64,000 nt of DNA from Thamnaconus septentrionalis (Eukaryota; Chordata; Actinopteri; Tetraodontiformes; Monacanthidae). The stretch lies in contig CM020513.1 in assembly GCA_009823395.1 (NCBI GenBank), positions 15,427,001 through 15,491,000 of the forward strand. Reading direction: 5' to 3'. The position numbers and the translations under genes are program-made. Positions 1-11,265 of the stretch are shown piece by piece; within the stretch, counting starts at the first letter, position 1, and every line of letters begins with the position of its first letter. The notes beneath the pieces are model-generated. The model had not been told where the DNA came from and made no database searches. It worked only from the letters and a program-made list of their open reading frames with translations.

Positions 1-303
1 CATATTGAGTAACAAATGAGCTGTGTCCCAATTTTTGCACTTTATTGACTAAAACCAAGAAATGTGTGAAAATACAATTTAATATTCCTTCAAAATAGAC
101 CAAATTTCATCTGACACCCACAAAGAAAGACATATTAGTAATGTTGAAGAACTGGTGTAATGATGTTGGCATGCTGGCTCATGTTTTTATCCACTTGCTG
201 GCAAATGTCAGCAAAAAATGTTAGTTTGCCATAATGTTGTGGTGTGTTTTTGGTATAAATGTGCGTTTACATCTTTCTTTGCAAAGAAAAAAAAAGTTGT
301 GGA

Positions 304-333
304 ATTATTATTATTATTATTATTATTATTAAT
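304..333. repeat. (ATT)n microsatellite
   Basis: About ten uninterrupted copies of the trinucleotide ATT are seen directly. Confidence 0.95.
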
Positions 334-544
334 CCAACACACAAAAGTCCCTAACTGAGTCAAAGGAGTCCTCAATGTCCTGCTTGAATGGTAAGAAAAT
401 TCAAAAAAAAAAAATCACCATATCAGCAAAGAAAAGAAGGGACAGAATGTGCATGTGGTTGCCTTCCCTCCTTTTCGCTGCAATCCATAAAGGATTCTGG
501 CATTATCAAGAAGTGACCTGATTTGATTTATATCTCATTATCTA

Positions 545-615
545 CACCTCTCTCTCCCTCTCTCTGCTTCATGCATGCGCTCCCTCTCCCTCGTTCTCCG
601 TCTCTCTCTTCCCCC
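545..615. repeat. CT-rich polypyrimidine tract
   Basis: About 70 bases are almost purely C and T, broken by a short CATGCATGCG segment. Just downstream lies a small CpG-containing patch (GCGCGCGC at about 632-639). Such tracts occur in TATA-less vertebrate promoters, but also as simple repeats. A promoter role is only a possibility. Confidence 0.6.
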
Positions 616-2654
616 AAAAGTTAATAATCAGCGCGCGCTCAGGCATTAACTGAGTGCGGAGAGCCTCAGGCGAGTCTCTAGCCTCAATTCACTTTGCTCA
701 CCTTTCAAATGAAGCCATGAATGTGTTTGTGGAGGATGAATGCAGGAAATGTGTGTTGATCTTGTAAAGGGCGCCAATGAAAATCATCCCCTCAAAAGAA
801 AAAAAAAAAAGTGCATTTCCAGCAAGCAGGAGGCTGTAGCCCTGTTTGTGTTTCCTGTAGCTCAACTGCATCATACATTTTTTATAATGCATAAACATGA
901 TACAGACTCCAGACCAACTGTACTCATGAAAAGAGCGGGAAGAAGGACCCAGTGGAGAACTGCTGCACAACGCCACGTGCAAACCTTGTGATACTTCGTT
1001 CAGAGACGTCAACTCGCATTCAGCCTAGTGAAAAGGTGGCAGGCAGTGACCATCGTGATGGAGGTGCATGACAAACTAATTCAGAATTATAGGATGGAGG
1101 AAGGTGCATTTCATACCAACTTGCAGTTAGCCCAGTTAGAAAAGAAATAGAAATGTGCTCACATTGAATCAAATGGAATTAATAACCCTAACACCATGTG
1201 AAAAACATCAACCCCAAAAAGCCATCTATAAAGGGGGACTTTTCATGATCCAATTTCACATTTGGGTAGTTTGTGTCCTCTCTCGTCGTACTCAAGGTGT
1301 TGGCATTCTCATCAGCAGTCCTTATGATAGGAAAGCTTTGGGCTTTAGTAAAGCCTGGAAGGGGAGAAAAATAAGCAATGAGGGCACCTCACATTCTGAG
1401 ACACAGCGAGCGAGTCCTTCAAGGCAACCATGGTGAACATCCACACAGAACCTGCACGGCACATTTGTTCTTCACAAAGAGGCCGATTCTTTTTGGAAGG
1501 CCACAACAGCGCGCCGCTTTCTCTGGACTTGCATTATCCATAATTAATTAGCCTTGATGCAACCAGCTGCAACAAATACTCAAGGCTTTGTTTGCCACGG
1601 AAGGACTCTTCGCTCCGGTTCACAACTTTTCCATTGAATAGTACATTTGGATTTTGTACCTTGAATAGTTGAACTCAACAAAAGCAACCCTCAGTAGAGA
1701 GCAGTAATTCAGAAACCTCATTGCCACAGTGACCTACTGCAGTAGTGTAGAATTAATAAATTGGTGCTTTTTGGGCAGTTTTGCCATCTTGTCGTTCATT
1801 GAAATGTTACAGGTCTTGGTCCACAGTTGTCGACAGTCCTGCTGATCTGGGAAAGCACTGAGAATCTGAACACTGTTCTTATATTGTGTATATTATGCCA
1901 GCCTGTAAATCAGTTCAGTGTTTCCTACTGTATGCGTTATGGCTTATTTATGCCCTGTGTTTATATCTTTATGAGATTTGATCTGGGTGAAAGAAAAGGA
2001 TGAGTAAGCAGAAGAAAGAGATAAAGTGGCTCCTCACCCAGCGCAGTGGTGGAGTCTCCATAATGAAAGTAGTTTTTCATTATCCTAAAGTGCAGCATAT
2101 TTTCAGGTTTTCATTGTTGGACCAGTGTTCACGTTGAAAATTCATGTTGCTACTGGAAAGACTATATATGACAGTCAGTGGATACAGAATGATCGTGTAT
2201 TTTCCAATCAAGATTTTATTTCTAATCATAACAATTAAAATGTCTTCCATATATTTATTTATATCACTTATTCTATATGTTGTAAATGTTAATCAATACT
2301 TCCAGCTCAGAATTCATACTGGCTGACAGAAACACTGAACTTAATATGGAGCATTTTACACCTAATCCATCTATATACCTCGTATTCAAATGTCATCAGT
2401 GCATCAGCAGTGGTTCATTTGTGGATGGAGAGCAGGAAGTGAGTTTTTTTTTATAGCAGAAGCAAGGAGGAAAAGTTCCATATAGCTCCTTTGGATGTCC
2501 TAGAGCTCTGAACAATGCTCGTCGGGGCTCTTATATTAAATATCCAACATATGGAATGACTTTCTCTCGATATTTACCATTCCAAATAGCCACTTATTTT
2601 GGCTGCTTTTTACTTCCTGCCTTTCATCTGGTCATGCCATCTGACTGCAACAAG

Positions 2655-2686
2655 TTATTATCTTAGACTGGACTCTAAGATAATAA
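2655..2686. repeat. Perfect 13-bp inverted repeat, 6-nt loop
   Basis: TTATTATCTTAGA at 2655-2667 is followed, after the six bases CTGGAC, by its exact reverse complement at 2674-2686. No transposon sequence is recognisable around it. Confidence 0.85.
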
Positions 2687-3304
2687 TAAAATCTTACTTT
2701 TCAACTTTGTGAGTTTGCATTAAAACACCATATGCAAGTATAAGTAACCATACAATTGCAATGTTGCAGTACATCTAAAAAAAAAAAACCTTCCTTCCTT
2801 CCTACATTTTCATTATTTCATTATTCTGGCTTTGTTGTGTATTTCATTTTCAAAAAAGCATATAACTAATAATAAAATAATAAAAAAAATAGCTGTAAAT
2901 TATTGGTGAATGTTACCTTTTGTTCTTGCTTTTTCGCTAGTGTTTATATTTCCTTTAATAGTACAACCACAAAACATTAGATCTTTGGATTATCAGCATT
3001 AATGTGTAGGGAGCAACACACACTAAATCAAGTCAAAAAGCAGAGATGCAGAGGTTTCACACCCTGCATACAGTAAATCTTAATCAAAGAAAACGCTTTG
3101 TATTTCCATACTTTTCCTTGGCTTTGTACAAAGAGTGCCACATAAACAAACAAACAAGAAAATCCATGCTCTTGTTTGGCATCCCAGTCACATGCATGCC
3201 TTTGAGGAGCTGCGAGTTGTAATCAGACATTTCCAGACATCTCGACTCCACTGAAGGACTGGTGGTGGCAAGCTTCCTTGTTATTTATCTACCCTGAGTT
3301 TCAA

Positions 3305-3345
3305 ATATAAATCACACAGCACAGCAGTCGGATCCGCTCCTTTCC
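3305..3345 (+). promoter_or_regulatory. TATA-like element, candidate proximal promoter
   Basis: ATATAAAT at 3305-3312 is followed about 25-30 bases later by a purine/pyrimidine transition (CAGTCGG, about 3325-3331) and a pyrimidine-rich stretch. This fits a TATA box with start site near 3335. It would give a short 5' exon ending at the donor-like GTAAGA at 3429. AT-rich DNA produces such matches by chance, and vertebrate LRRC4C also uses distant promoters. The call is inference. Confidence 0.25.
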
Positions 3346-3428
3346 TCTCCATTCTCCTCCCCCTGCTGCAACAACGCGCAACGCTGGTAGTGGCTACATT
3401 GTTATTTTCTGTGTCTTACATTGGAGAT

Positions 3429-3656
3429 GTAAGAAGGACTACCCAGTCCCAACCATAAAAAACAACAGATAAGAGTCACTCCGCCAGGGTCAAAGATGTG
3501 TGTGCTTGGCCAAAGAACTTCAAAAACATCAAGCACACTTTGTCATTCTGCTTTGTTACTATTTATTATATGTACATGACTAATGCTTTTGAAGATGTAC
3601 TGTACCTATGCATTCATTTATCTAACACGTTGTCTCTGACTTATATTTGATTACAG
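3429..3656 (+). other. Candidate 5'UTR intron just before the coding exon
   Basis: The acceptor side is reasonable: a CTGAC branch-point-like motif at 3636-3640, a T-rich stretch and ACAG ending at 3656. It places the coding exon start at 3657, 51 bases before the ATG. Vertebrate LRRC4C genes carry the whole coding region in the last exon after non-coding 5' exons, which fits. The donor GTAAGA at 3429-3434 is one candidate. The true donor could lie far upstream, outside the window, so the acceptor is better supported than the 228-base intron. Confidence 0.3.
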
Positions 3657-3677
3657 TAAGCCTGAAGACTCTGTCAG

Positions 3678-3707
3678 ATGAGTGGAAGACCAGCCAATGA
3701 AGTATGA
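3678..3707 (+). promoter_or_regulatory. Upstream ORF whose stop abuts the LRRC4C start codon
   Basis: ATG at 3678 opens a frame of nine residues (MSGRPANEV) ending in TGA at 3705-3707, so the stop codon directly touches the main ATG at 3708. It lies inside the inferred coding exon, downstream of the acceptor at 3656, and so would be in all transcripts that use that acceptor. A second ATG at 3704 opens a 19-codon frame that overlaps the main start and ends at TAG 3758-3760. Such uORFs usually lower initiation at the main start, so translational control of LRRC4C is plausible but unproven. Confidence 0.5.
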
Positions 3708-5651
3708 ATGTTAAACAAGATGACCTCCTCTCAGCAGCAACAGATGATGCGAGGTCCTAGGTGGAACCGCGCCTTGTCCGACCCTTTGTTCGTGCTGCTT
3801 CTGGCCCTCCAGCTGCTGGTGGTGGCAGGGCTGGTACGTGCCCAGACGTGCCCCTCCCTCTGCTCTTGCAGCAACCAGTTTAGCAAAGTCATCTGCACGC
3901 GGCGAGGCCTGCGGGATGTCCCCGACGGCATTTCGACCAACACACGCTACCTGAATCTGCAGGAGAATCTCATCCAGGTCATAAAGGTGGACAGCTTCAA
4001 GCACCTGAGGCACCTGGAGATTCTGCAGCTGAGCAAAAATCACATACGCAAAATCGAGCTCGGGGCTTTCAATGGACTGGCCAGCCTCAATACCTTGGAG
4101 CTTTTTGATAATCGCCTCACCACAATCCCAAACGGGGCGTTTGAGTACCTGTCCAAGTTAAAGGAGCTCTGGCTGAGGAATAATCCCATAGAGAGCATTC
4201 CTTCTTATGCTTTTAACAGAGTGCCCTCATTACGGCGGTTGGACCTCGGGGAACTCAAACGTCTCTCCTACATCTCGGAGGGAGCATTTGAAGAGCTGAG
4301 CAACTTGCGCTACTTAAATCTGGGGATGTGCAACCTAAAAGAAATTCCCAACCTCATTCCTCTGGTGAAGCTGGATGAACTGGAGATGTCGGGGAACCAA
4401 CTGTCTGTCATCAAACCCGGCTCCTTTAAAGGGCTCATCCATCTGCAGAAGTTGTGGATGATGCACGCTCAGATCCAGACCATAGAGAGAAACTCGTTTG
4501 ACGATCTGCAGTCGCTGGTGGAGCTCAACCTCGCCCACAACAACCTTACCCTCTTGCCTCATGATCTCTTCACGCCTTTGCATCATCTGGAGAGGGTGCA
4601 CTTACACCACAACCCGTGGAATTGTAACTGTGACATTCTCTGGCTAAGCTGGTGGCTGAAGGAGATGGTGCCGGCGAACACGTCCTGTTGTGCTCGCTGC
4701 AGCTCGCCATCGCACCACAAGGGACGCTACATCGGCGAACTGGACCAGAACTACTTTCACTGTTATGCTCCTGTTATTGTGGAGCCTCCCACAGACCTAA
4801 ATGTGACGGAGGGAAGCGCTGCAGAGTTGAAGTGCAGAGCCAGCTCCTTGACGTCGGTAAGCTGGATTACACCCAACGGCTCCATCATGACGCACGGCGC
4901 GTACAAGGTCAGAATCTCGGTGCTGAACGACGGCACGCTTAACTTCACCAATGTTACAATGCAGGACACGGGCACCTACACGTGCATGGTCAGCAATTCT
5001 GCAGGTAACACGACGGCTTCGGCAACGCTCAACGTGTCCTCGACGGAGAACAGCAGCTTCAGCTACTTCACCACAGTGACGGTGGAGACCATTGAGACGC
5101 CACACAACGAGGGCTTCACCACCACGGTGCAGCATAAGATGGGCCCCACCCCCTCCGCCGGTACGTGGGAGTCCATCTCGCTCACGTCGACAACCACCAC
5201 CACGGCGCGCATGCCGCTCACCACGCGTGCCACGGAGAAGACGTACACGATCCCTGTCACGGAGCTCGGGGAGGGCTCCCTGAACGGCCTGGATGAGGTC
5301 ATGAAGACCACCAAGATCATCATCGGCTGCTTCGTGGCAATCACGCTCATGGCGGCCGTCATGCTGATCATCTTCTACAAGATGCGCAAACAGCACCACC
5401 AGCAGAACCACCACGCGCCGACTCGAACCATTGAGATCATCAATGTGGACGAGGACTGCGTGACCGGAGGCCCCGGGATGGAGGGCCACCTGACTCTGCC
5501 TCCTCTTGAGCATGAGCATCTCAACCACTATAACACATACAAGACTGCGTACAACCATGTCTCCACCATCAACTCCATACACAGCTCAGCACATGAACCT
5601 TTGCTAATCCGGGCCAGCTCAAAAGACAATGTACAAGAGACCCAAATCTAA
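3708..5651 (+). CDS. lrrc4c: LRRC4C (netrin-G1 ligand NGL-1), synaptic LRR/Ig adhesion protein
   Basis: This is a complete single-exon reading frame of 647 residues; human LRRC4C is about 640. The protein is a type I membrane adhesion molecule of the postsynaptic side. In the family it binds netrin-G1 on axons through its leucine-rich repeats and binds PSD-95 through its tail. Seen in the sequence: a signal peptide with a hydrophobic core at about 27-44 and cleavage likely after Ala45; an LRRNT cysteine cap (C48, C52, C54, C63); nine leucine-rich repeats at about 79-291; an LRRCT cap at about 303-354 (C306, C308, C327, C328, C331, C352); a C2-type Ig domain with C376, W386 and C426 and the DTGTYTC signature; a Ser/Thr-rich stalk at about 443-520; a transmembrane helix at about 536-557 followed by KMRK; a roughly 88-residue cytoplasmic tail; and the C-terminal PDZ ligand ETQI. 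N-glycosylation sequons start at 324, 365, 390, 412, 415, 434, 442 and 448. The start is chosen because MLNKM, the flanking context and RALxDPL match the known N-terminus; Met5 is an alternative. The LRRs, Ig domain, membrane segment and tail closely match the mammalian protein as I remember it, and the stalk is the divergent part. No frame break is present. The sister genes LRRC4 and LRRC4B fit less well. Confidence 0.97.
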   Translation: MLNKMTSSQQQQMMRGPRWNRALSDPLFVLLLALQLLVVAGLVRAQTCPSLCSCSNQFSKVICTRRGLRDVPDGISTNTRYLNLQENLIQVIKVDSFKHLRHLEILQLSKNHIRKIELGAFNGLASLNTLELFDNRLTTIPNGAFEYLSKLKELWLRNNPIESIPSYAFNRVPSLRRLDLGELKRLSYISEGAFEELSNLRYLNLGMCNLKEIPNLIPLVKLDELEMSGNQLSVIKPGSFKGLIHLQKLWMMHAQIQTIERNSFDDLQSLVELNLAHNNLTLLPHDLFTPLHHLERVHLHHNPWNCNCDILWLSWWLKEMVPANTSCCARCSSPSHHKGRYIGELDQNYFHCYAPVIVEPPTDLNVTEGSAAELKCRASSLTSVSWITPNGSIMTHGAYKVRISVLNDGTLNFTNVTMQDTGTYTCMVSNSAGNTTASATLNVSSTENSSFSYFTTVTVETIETPHNEGFTTTVQHKMGPTPSAGTWESISLTSTTTTTARMPLTTRATEKTYTIPVTELGEGSLNGLDEVMKTTKIIIGCFVAITLMAAVMLIIFYKMRKQHHQQNHHAPTRTIEIINVDEDCVTGGPGMEGHLTLPPLEHEHLNHYNTYKTAYNHVSTINSIHSSAHEPLLIRASSKDNVQETQI

Positions 5652-6475
5652 TATTTTGTTCTTCTTTTTTTTCTTTATTGAAATGAACATCATAAAAAAG
5701 AATGGAATAACATGAATATACTACCGACAGGACACTACTGACAATTGCTTGTATAGACTCTATCAAAAACACAGAGGTCAGGAAACACGGTCTGCTTGGC
5801 AAAAATCAGTGACTGGTTCTGTTTCTTCAGTTCCTTTGGGTATGTCTACTGTTTCAAAAAGTGTCTTTACAAAACAGAAGTTATTTATTTAAGGAAAAAA
5901 AAATTGTAGTTAAATTGAGAAAGAAAATGTATTCCGCAATTATTTTTTCAGCAGTTAAGTCACATTTTGTTGAAATTTTTTCCCCCTCCCTTTCATTCTG
6001 TGTGATTGAGTTTACTAATATGTGTTCAAACTCTGAGGATATCTGTCATAAAAACTCCTTCAGCAAATTGTTGTTCATTTTTAATGACCTGCAGTTGTTA
6101 GATCAGCTGAGACAGTAACCTCATTCATATCAGAGGAATCTAGAGCACATTAGTGATTTTCTCCAGCTGTGGACTAAGTGACGAAATATTTTTTTGACCA
6201 TGTGTGAGGGAGATGAAGTAAACACTTGTTCAATATTTTACAGTGAGTGACAGAACTGTCAGTGACTATATTTGACCATCTTTCACTGTTTGATTCCGTG
6301 TTTCACATACATATTAGGCACTCTTAGCTCATATCGTTATAGACTGAGGATCCTAAATGAGGGAACGATGTCCTGCGCTCTGCTGTTGTATGAGTTGAGG
6401 CACACTTTTTATTACTACTTTTTTATTATTGTTGTTTAACGGTGAAATAAACTTGCATTTGCTTTTGTGAACATA
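5652..6475 (+). other. Probable LRRC4C 3'UTR
   Basis: AT-rich non-coding sequence runs from the stop codon to just past the AATAAA at 6446. It contains several T-rich runs. A length of about 0.8 kb assumes the 6446 signal is the main one; longer 3'UTRs are common in neuronal genes and cannot be excluded. Confidence 0.5.
6446..6451 (+). terminator. AATAAA polyadenylation signal, candidate end of LRRC4C mRNA
   Basis: A canonical AATAAA is followed within about 25 bases by the T/G-rich stretch TTTGCTTTTGTG, the usual layout of a cleavage site near 6465-6480. It is the first AATAAA after the stop codon in such a context. Whether it is used cannot be seen. Confidence 0.5.
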
Positions 6476-7818
6476 ATGTATATGCAAAATATTGTTTCAA
6501 TGCCTAATTTCCAATCAAAAAAAAAACTGTCACAGCAACCTGTTCTCATCCAAGGCCATTGTATACCAAAGTTTTACAATAGACCCTTTACACCTTTGTT
6601 TAACACATGGTTCCATTTGATGTCATGTCGAACAAATCTGGGAACTAGAATGACTTTATTTTATGTTACACAAACACAAAACAAAACAAAACAAAAAAAT
6701 GACGCTTGGGTTGAGATTAGACTCCATCTCCAGTCTCCTGGACGGACGCCATAAGTGTGATCAAGCCTGATGAGGGACAAGTGTGTCTACATAGGAACCA
6801 TATTAATACAGAGTCATGGGAACTTAAGTGACTGACCTGAGCAGTTCGGGAAAATGGGCTCATATGAAAAGCATTCTCATGATTTAATTAGCTAGAAAGC
6901 TGAGCGTCACAATGCAGATGGCAGAAGACATAGCCAAACATTTTAAAGAGGACAAATGTCGCGACAAAAAAGAAAGACAGAAAGTGAAGCCGGATTTCAA
7001 GAGAGGCAATCATTTCCACGGCCTCACCTTAGCTTAAGCTGCTCTGTGCTGTTTCATATGTAGATCATCACTTTGAAGATGTCCTTTTCATACTGGGACT
7101 CCTTCCCCAAAGCTGCAGTGCGGCAGGACAGAGCGCTATCAGTGGCAGACTACTAAAGAATGGGGCTAAACCTTCCATACAGCTGTCTGAGCACATCGGC
7201 TGTCATCTGTGTGCCACATTTTTTACATGGGCAGTGGCTGGCGGCCCCACATTTTCACCCTGCCACTGCCAACCGCTGGACTTGGCCCTGAACAGCGGGG
7301 CTTTAGCTGCGGGAGGCTTTCAAGGCAAATGTGTGAGATTGGGCACCAACCAGATGTTTGGGTTGCAGCACCTGCTTCCTCCCCCTCCCAACCGTACCAT
7401 CATTTCCATTTTAATCGATGTGCCCATAGGTTTTGGATGGACCCTGTTCTGTGGGCAGCAGTACCCTGGAAACCATTCAAAGCCCCACTAGACAACCATA
7501 AAGAAATAAAAAGCATAAAGGCAGAGCTTTAGCAAAACATTTGTCTGATCAAATTCTGAGGTATGTCCCTGCTTTGATTCCACTCAAAGGCAAAAAACAC
7601 TTAGAATGTGTCTCTTCCGGGCTCATTGTTTTTGAGGCATTACTGGATGAAGGCTTATGTGAAGATGATTCTCATTGCATCTGGACACGAAAAGCAAGAA
7701 GTCCCTGCTCCACTAACTTGACGGGCAAAGGAGATAGACTCATTTGGTGGTTCCATTTGATTCCACAGCAAGTTTGAACTTCTTTAATCACACCAACCCA
7801 ACATAAAGGATTAAAGAG

Positions 7819-7842
7819 CTTTGGGTTTGCTTAAACCCAAAG
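7819..7842. repeat. 10-bp inverted repeat, 4-nt loop
   Basis: CTTTGGGTTT at 7819-7828 and AAACCCAAAG at 7833-7842 are exact reverse complements separated by GCTT. No function is evident. Confidence 0.8.
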
Positions 7843-9964
7843 GTTAGTTAGAGGTTACTTTCCCTAACCCTCAACTACATATCATTTCAAATAGGCAATA
7901 GTGCAAAGTATTTTGTCACAGCTCATATGGCCAAACATTTGCATTGAGAGAAAAAAACATTTTTTTATGAATTTCTGAGCTTCTGTCATTCTCTCCTGAG
8001 GATTTCTAAAGGTCGTACAGTTCTTTCTAAGAGGATATATACAATTTGCATAATATATAGATATATTTTGTTGACATATATAAAATGGCCCAGTTGAATT
8101 TCTTTAAAGAAGGAAAAAAAAAAAAAAATGAATTGGGTTTGGCGCAGTTATGAGCACGTTCCGTGTATTAATGTGCAAACGTAGTATATTTGAAAGAAAA
8201 TCTGAAGCATTATACGGGACAAAGAGACCCGTTTTTATTTTCAGCTGTCCACCCGGTTTCTAATCCTTTGGAGCACACACTCTTTGAGTGGAATATTAGA
8301 ACAATATTAAATTAAATTAAATGAGTTAATTATCTAATGCTCCCCTCAGACAATAACATTATTACCTGGGGTCTTTGAATTATATGTGACAAATTAATTG
8401 CATATTTTTCCCCTTATCGTAAGTGTCTGATAAATACAATCTCTGTAAATTGATTTTCATAGTTAACCTTTCACATAGATAATTTGGAAATACAAATCCC
8501 CTGCAATACATTTACTAGCACTATTTGAGACATATTTTGCTCTTCTTCAAATTAAGAACCACAAGAATTGTCATTTTGGAATTTCTGTTTTCTTTTTGAT
8601 GCAAATGCAGAATTCTAGTATTTACGCGGTGTGAATACACAATTAATATGTCTAAATAGTTTGATAATGACATTCACTTTAGAGAGGCAACCTAAGTGAC
8701 AAATACGATTGAATAATTCTGAGTATGATGTGTAATGATAGAATACTAACTGACATAAGAGCCCCACATAATATTGGTCCAAGCAGACAGAGCAAAGTGT
8801 TGACGCCCCCTTTTGAAATCAAATCATTTTCTTCTTTTGTGGAGTTTGGCGCATTTGGGAACCATAGATCGAACTGGTTGTCTCATTTAGTCTGTGTTTG
8901 AATTTGCAGGTGTGGATCACATTTTTGTTCCGACCATGTAAGAAAGTGTAACCATCTTCCCGTTTTGCCTTAGTTGGAGGTAAATTGTCTGAAAATTTTA
9001 CTCGTAAATTTGTTACATTTTCGTCAGACTGTCTCATGTATGTAAGATATCTAACAGCTTTTTTGGTCACTATTGTTTTCCGCATCCTTTTCTTTTGTTT
9101 CAGGAATTCTGACATTGAATGCTGTTCTAGTGGTAGATTTATATACGAAAAAAGATCCATTTTGAAAATAAAGTATGAGAAAAAGAGAAGTTTTTAATAT
9201 TTTGATTTTACATGTGCCAACAACCTGTTGTGAAAAAGAGAAACATGATGTAAACGAGTAAGAGACTGATTTTCATGTGAGCATTCTTTCATTACTTTTA
9301 AAAGATATGGAGATCGATTATAGAACAAGAGTTTGTAGTTCATACACAAAATATGGTTAAAATAAACTATTGCTGTTTTTCTGTAATGTCTGATTCTTGC
9401 TTTCCTCCACCGCTGTAACATTGTCACTGCTGATTTTCAGGATTGAACACAAGCAAAGTGGAGAGCAAACCCCAAACCATATCCAGCTATTATCATTTGT
9501 TACATCATTGCTTCTGCAAATGTATACTGATACAATTTAAATGGACTGACTATGGTTGAATCCAAACCACTCTTGTGCATTATGGAATAGGCATTCATAT
9601 GAAATTACATTACAAAAGCTAATATATCTGAATATATAACAATTAATCAAATTGAATGATTATTTAAAATGTATAGTTACAGTTCAGCCTTGATTAAGTC
9701 TGTTAAACTTCTTGTCCTGCCATCCACTTAATATATTGCCTTCATATGTTTAATTTACTTTCTTCATTTTTCTTACTCTTTAAATGATTGTGTGTCGTGC
9801 TTCACCCACCTGACAGTCTACTTACTGATCATCTGTATTTCAGCGTCACTGGAGGACCAATGTTTATGCCGCTGTGCTTTTGACATCTTCACCTCGTCGT
9901 TATCTCAACCGCAGTTGTAGAAATTTAATTAATTAGTTTGTGATAAACTTGGGAACAGTTCAGG

Positions 9965-9999
9965 TTCAAACCCATGCAACAGTCTTGCATGGGTTTGAA
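9965..9999. repeat. Perfect 15-bp inverted repeat, 5-nt loop
   Basis: TTCAAACCCATGCAA (9965-9979) is followed after CAGTC by its exact reverse complement (9985-9999). The left arm with two preceding bases, GGTTCAAACCC at 9963-9973, also fits the RNA polymerase III B-box consensus, but no matching A-box or cloverleaf was found upstream. Confidence 0.9.
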
Positions 10000-10800
10000 A
10001 ACAGTAAGTAAAAAAATTCTCACTTATTTTTTTCTTCCAGAATCTAACCTAGATACATTTTTTTTTTTTTTTTTCTGAAAAACAAGCGAAATCCACACTT
10101 GTGGTCATTTTGTTGCAGGTCAGCCACAGGACTCCAGTGCAGCGAGGTCTTCAGCCCAGGAGAGGTGATGGCTCGGGTGCATCAACAGTTTTACACACCA
10201 ATAGCCTTGTTTCAGTACAGAGGTCGTATTTGTCATTCACATCAACCAAAGTGCAGGTGCCAGTCCCTCTTCTAATTTCTGTGGTTGCATATTTCAGTCT
10301 AATGCTATTAAAGGAGCAGAATACTTCTTGGTTAGATTAATGCGATCTACCAGAAATGGTGATAAACCATCCTGTAAGCAGGTTTATGATCCTGAGCAGA
10401 TCTTTGAACAACGACAAGCACGATGATTGCTCTTCTTAATTAATTCACTCATCGTTAGTATTAACGTGTTATTGCCCCACTGTGTAATTAATCAGGAATC
10501 AGACTGTGATCATTTGGGCAAGTCATAAGCACATGGTAGCGAACAGCACACTAACATAAGAGCCGGTGGAAACTGAAGAGCACTTAGAGCCTTGAAATGA
10601 TTATGGGATTGAACAAATGAAATACAATACAGTCACTGTGATCCTCTGTTATACCGAAGGCATTATGGCAGTTCTGTGTCTTCTCTAAATTCCAAATAAT
10701 AGCCGATTATCCAGATAACTGCTATACTCACATTTAAAATGACAGACAGCACCTTTCAATTGATCAGGGTCAAAAAAGGATAGGACTCAAAATTTGCTAA

Positions 10801-10852
10801 TATATATGTATATATATATATGTATATATATATATGTATACACACATATATT
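10801..10852. repeat. TA/TATATG-rich microsatellite
   Basis: Alternating TA runs are interrupted by TATG and end in CACACA. Confidence 0.9.
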
Positions 10853-11188
10853 GTTTATAGTCTTCACAGAGCAAACGCTCAAGTACGGTATGGATGGTTT
10901 AAAATGTCGGAGGGTTTTAATTCTCACCAGGAAGCTCTAACTAGATGCATTAATCAGCAGGGGCCTGCTCGTGCACAATCAGTCAATGGAGAGGCACAGG
11001 ATAAGAAACCTGCCGTTATCAAAAAGACAAGAGGCACACCGGGACGCTGCTCACCATTAAATAAGAACCCACAGAGAAATGCAAGTGCTACCACTGTTGG
11101 TCTATTTTCATTTTTTGACGGTTTGGCTGGGACTGTGGACGGTGTATTCAAAAACATGTGGAAGCTAAACCCACAGGAGGTCGTTTTA

Positions 11189-11190
<2 letters not shown>

Positions 11191-11241
<51 letters not shown>

Positions 11242-11265
11242 TTTGTCTGTATGTGTGTGTGTGTG
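11191..11265. repeat. (TG)n microsatellite
   Basis: An uninterrupted GT array runs from 11191 to 11238 and continues as imperfect TTTG/TG sequence to 11265. It produces the spurious Val-Cys open frames in this area. Confidence 0.95.

Larger units (their letters stand above)
1..3304. other. Upstream flank of LRRC4C, no gene recognised
   Basis: This stretch has only short open frames (up to 104 codons) with no recognisable protein features. It is AT-rich and holds an (ATT)n microsatellite at 304-333, a CT-rich tract at 545-615, a 13-bp hairpin at 2655-2686 and A- or T-rich runs. A homeodomain-type TAATTAATTAG block lies near 1542-1552. It is either promoter-distal flank or part of a 5' intron of LRRC4C, since vertebrate LRRC4C genes have long 5'UTR introns. 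The sequence alone does not decide between these. Confidence 0.6.

Noticed and set aside
4797..5582. 261-codon minus-strand frame inside LRRC4C
   Set aside because: Antisense shadow of the GC-rich LRRC4C coding region; Arg/His/Val-rich with no domain.
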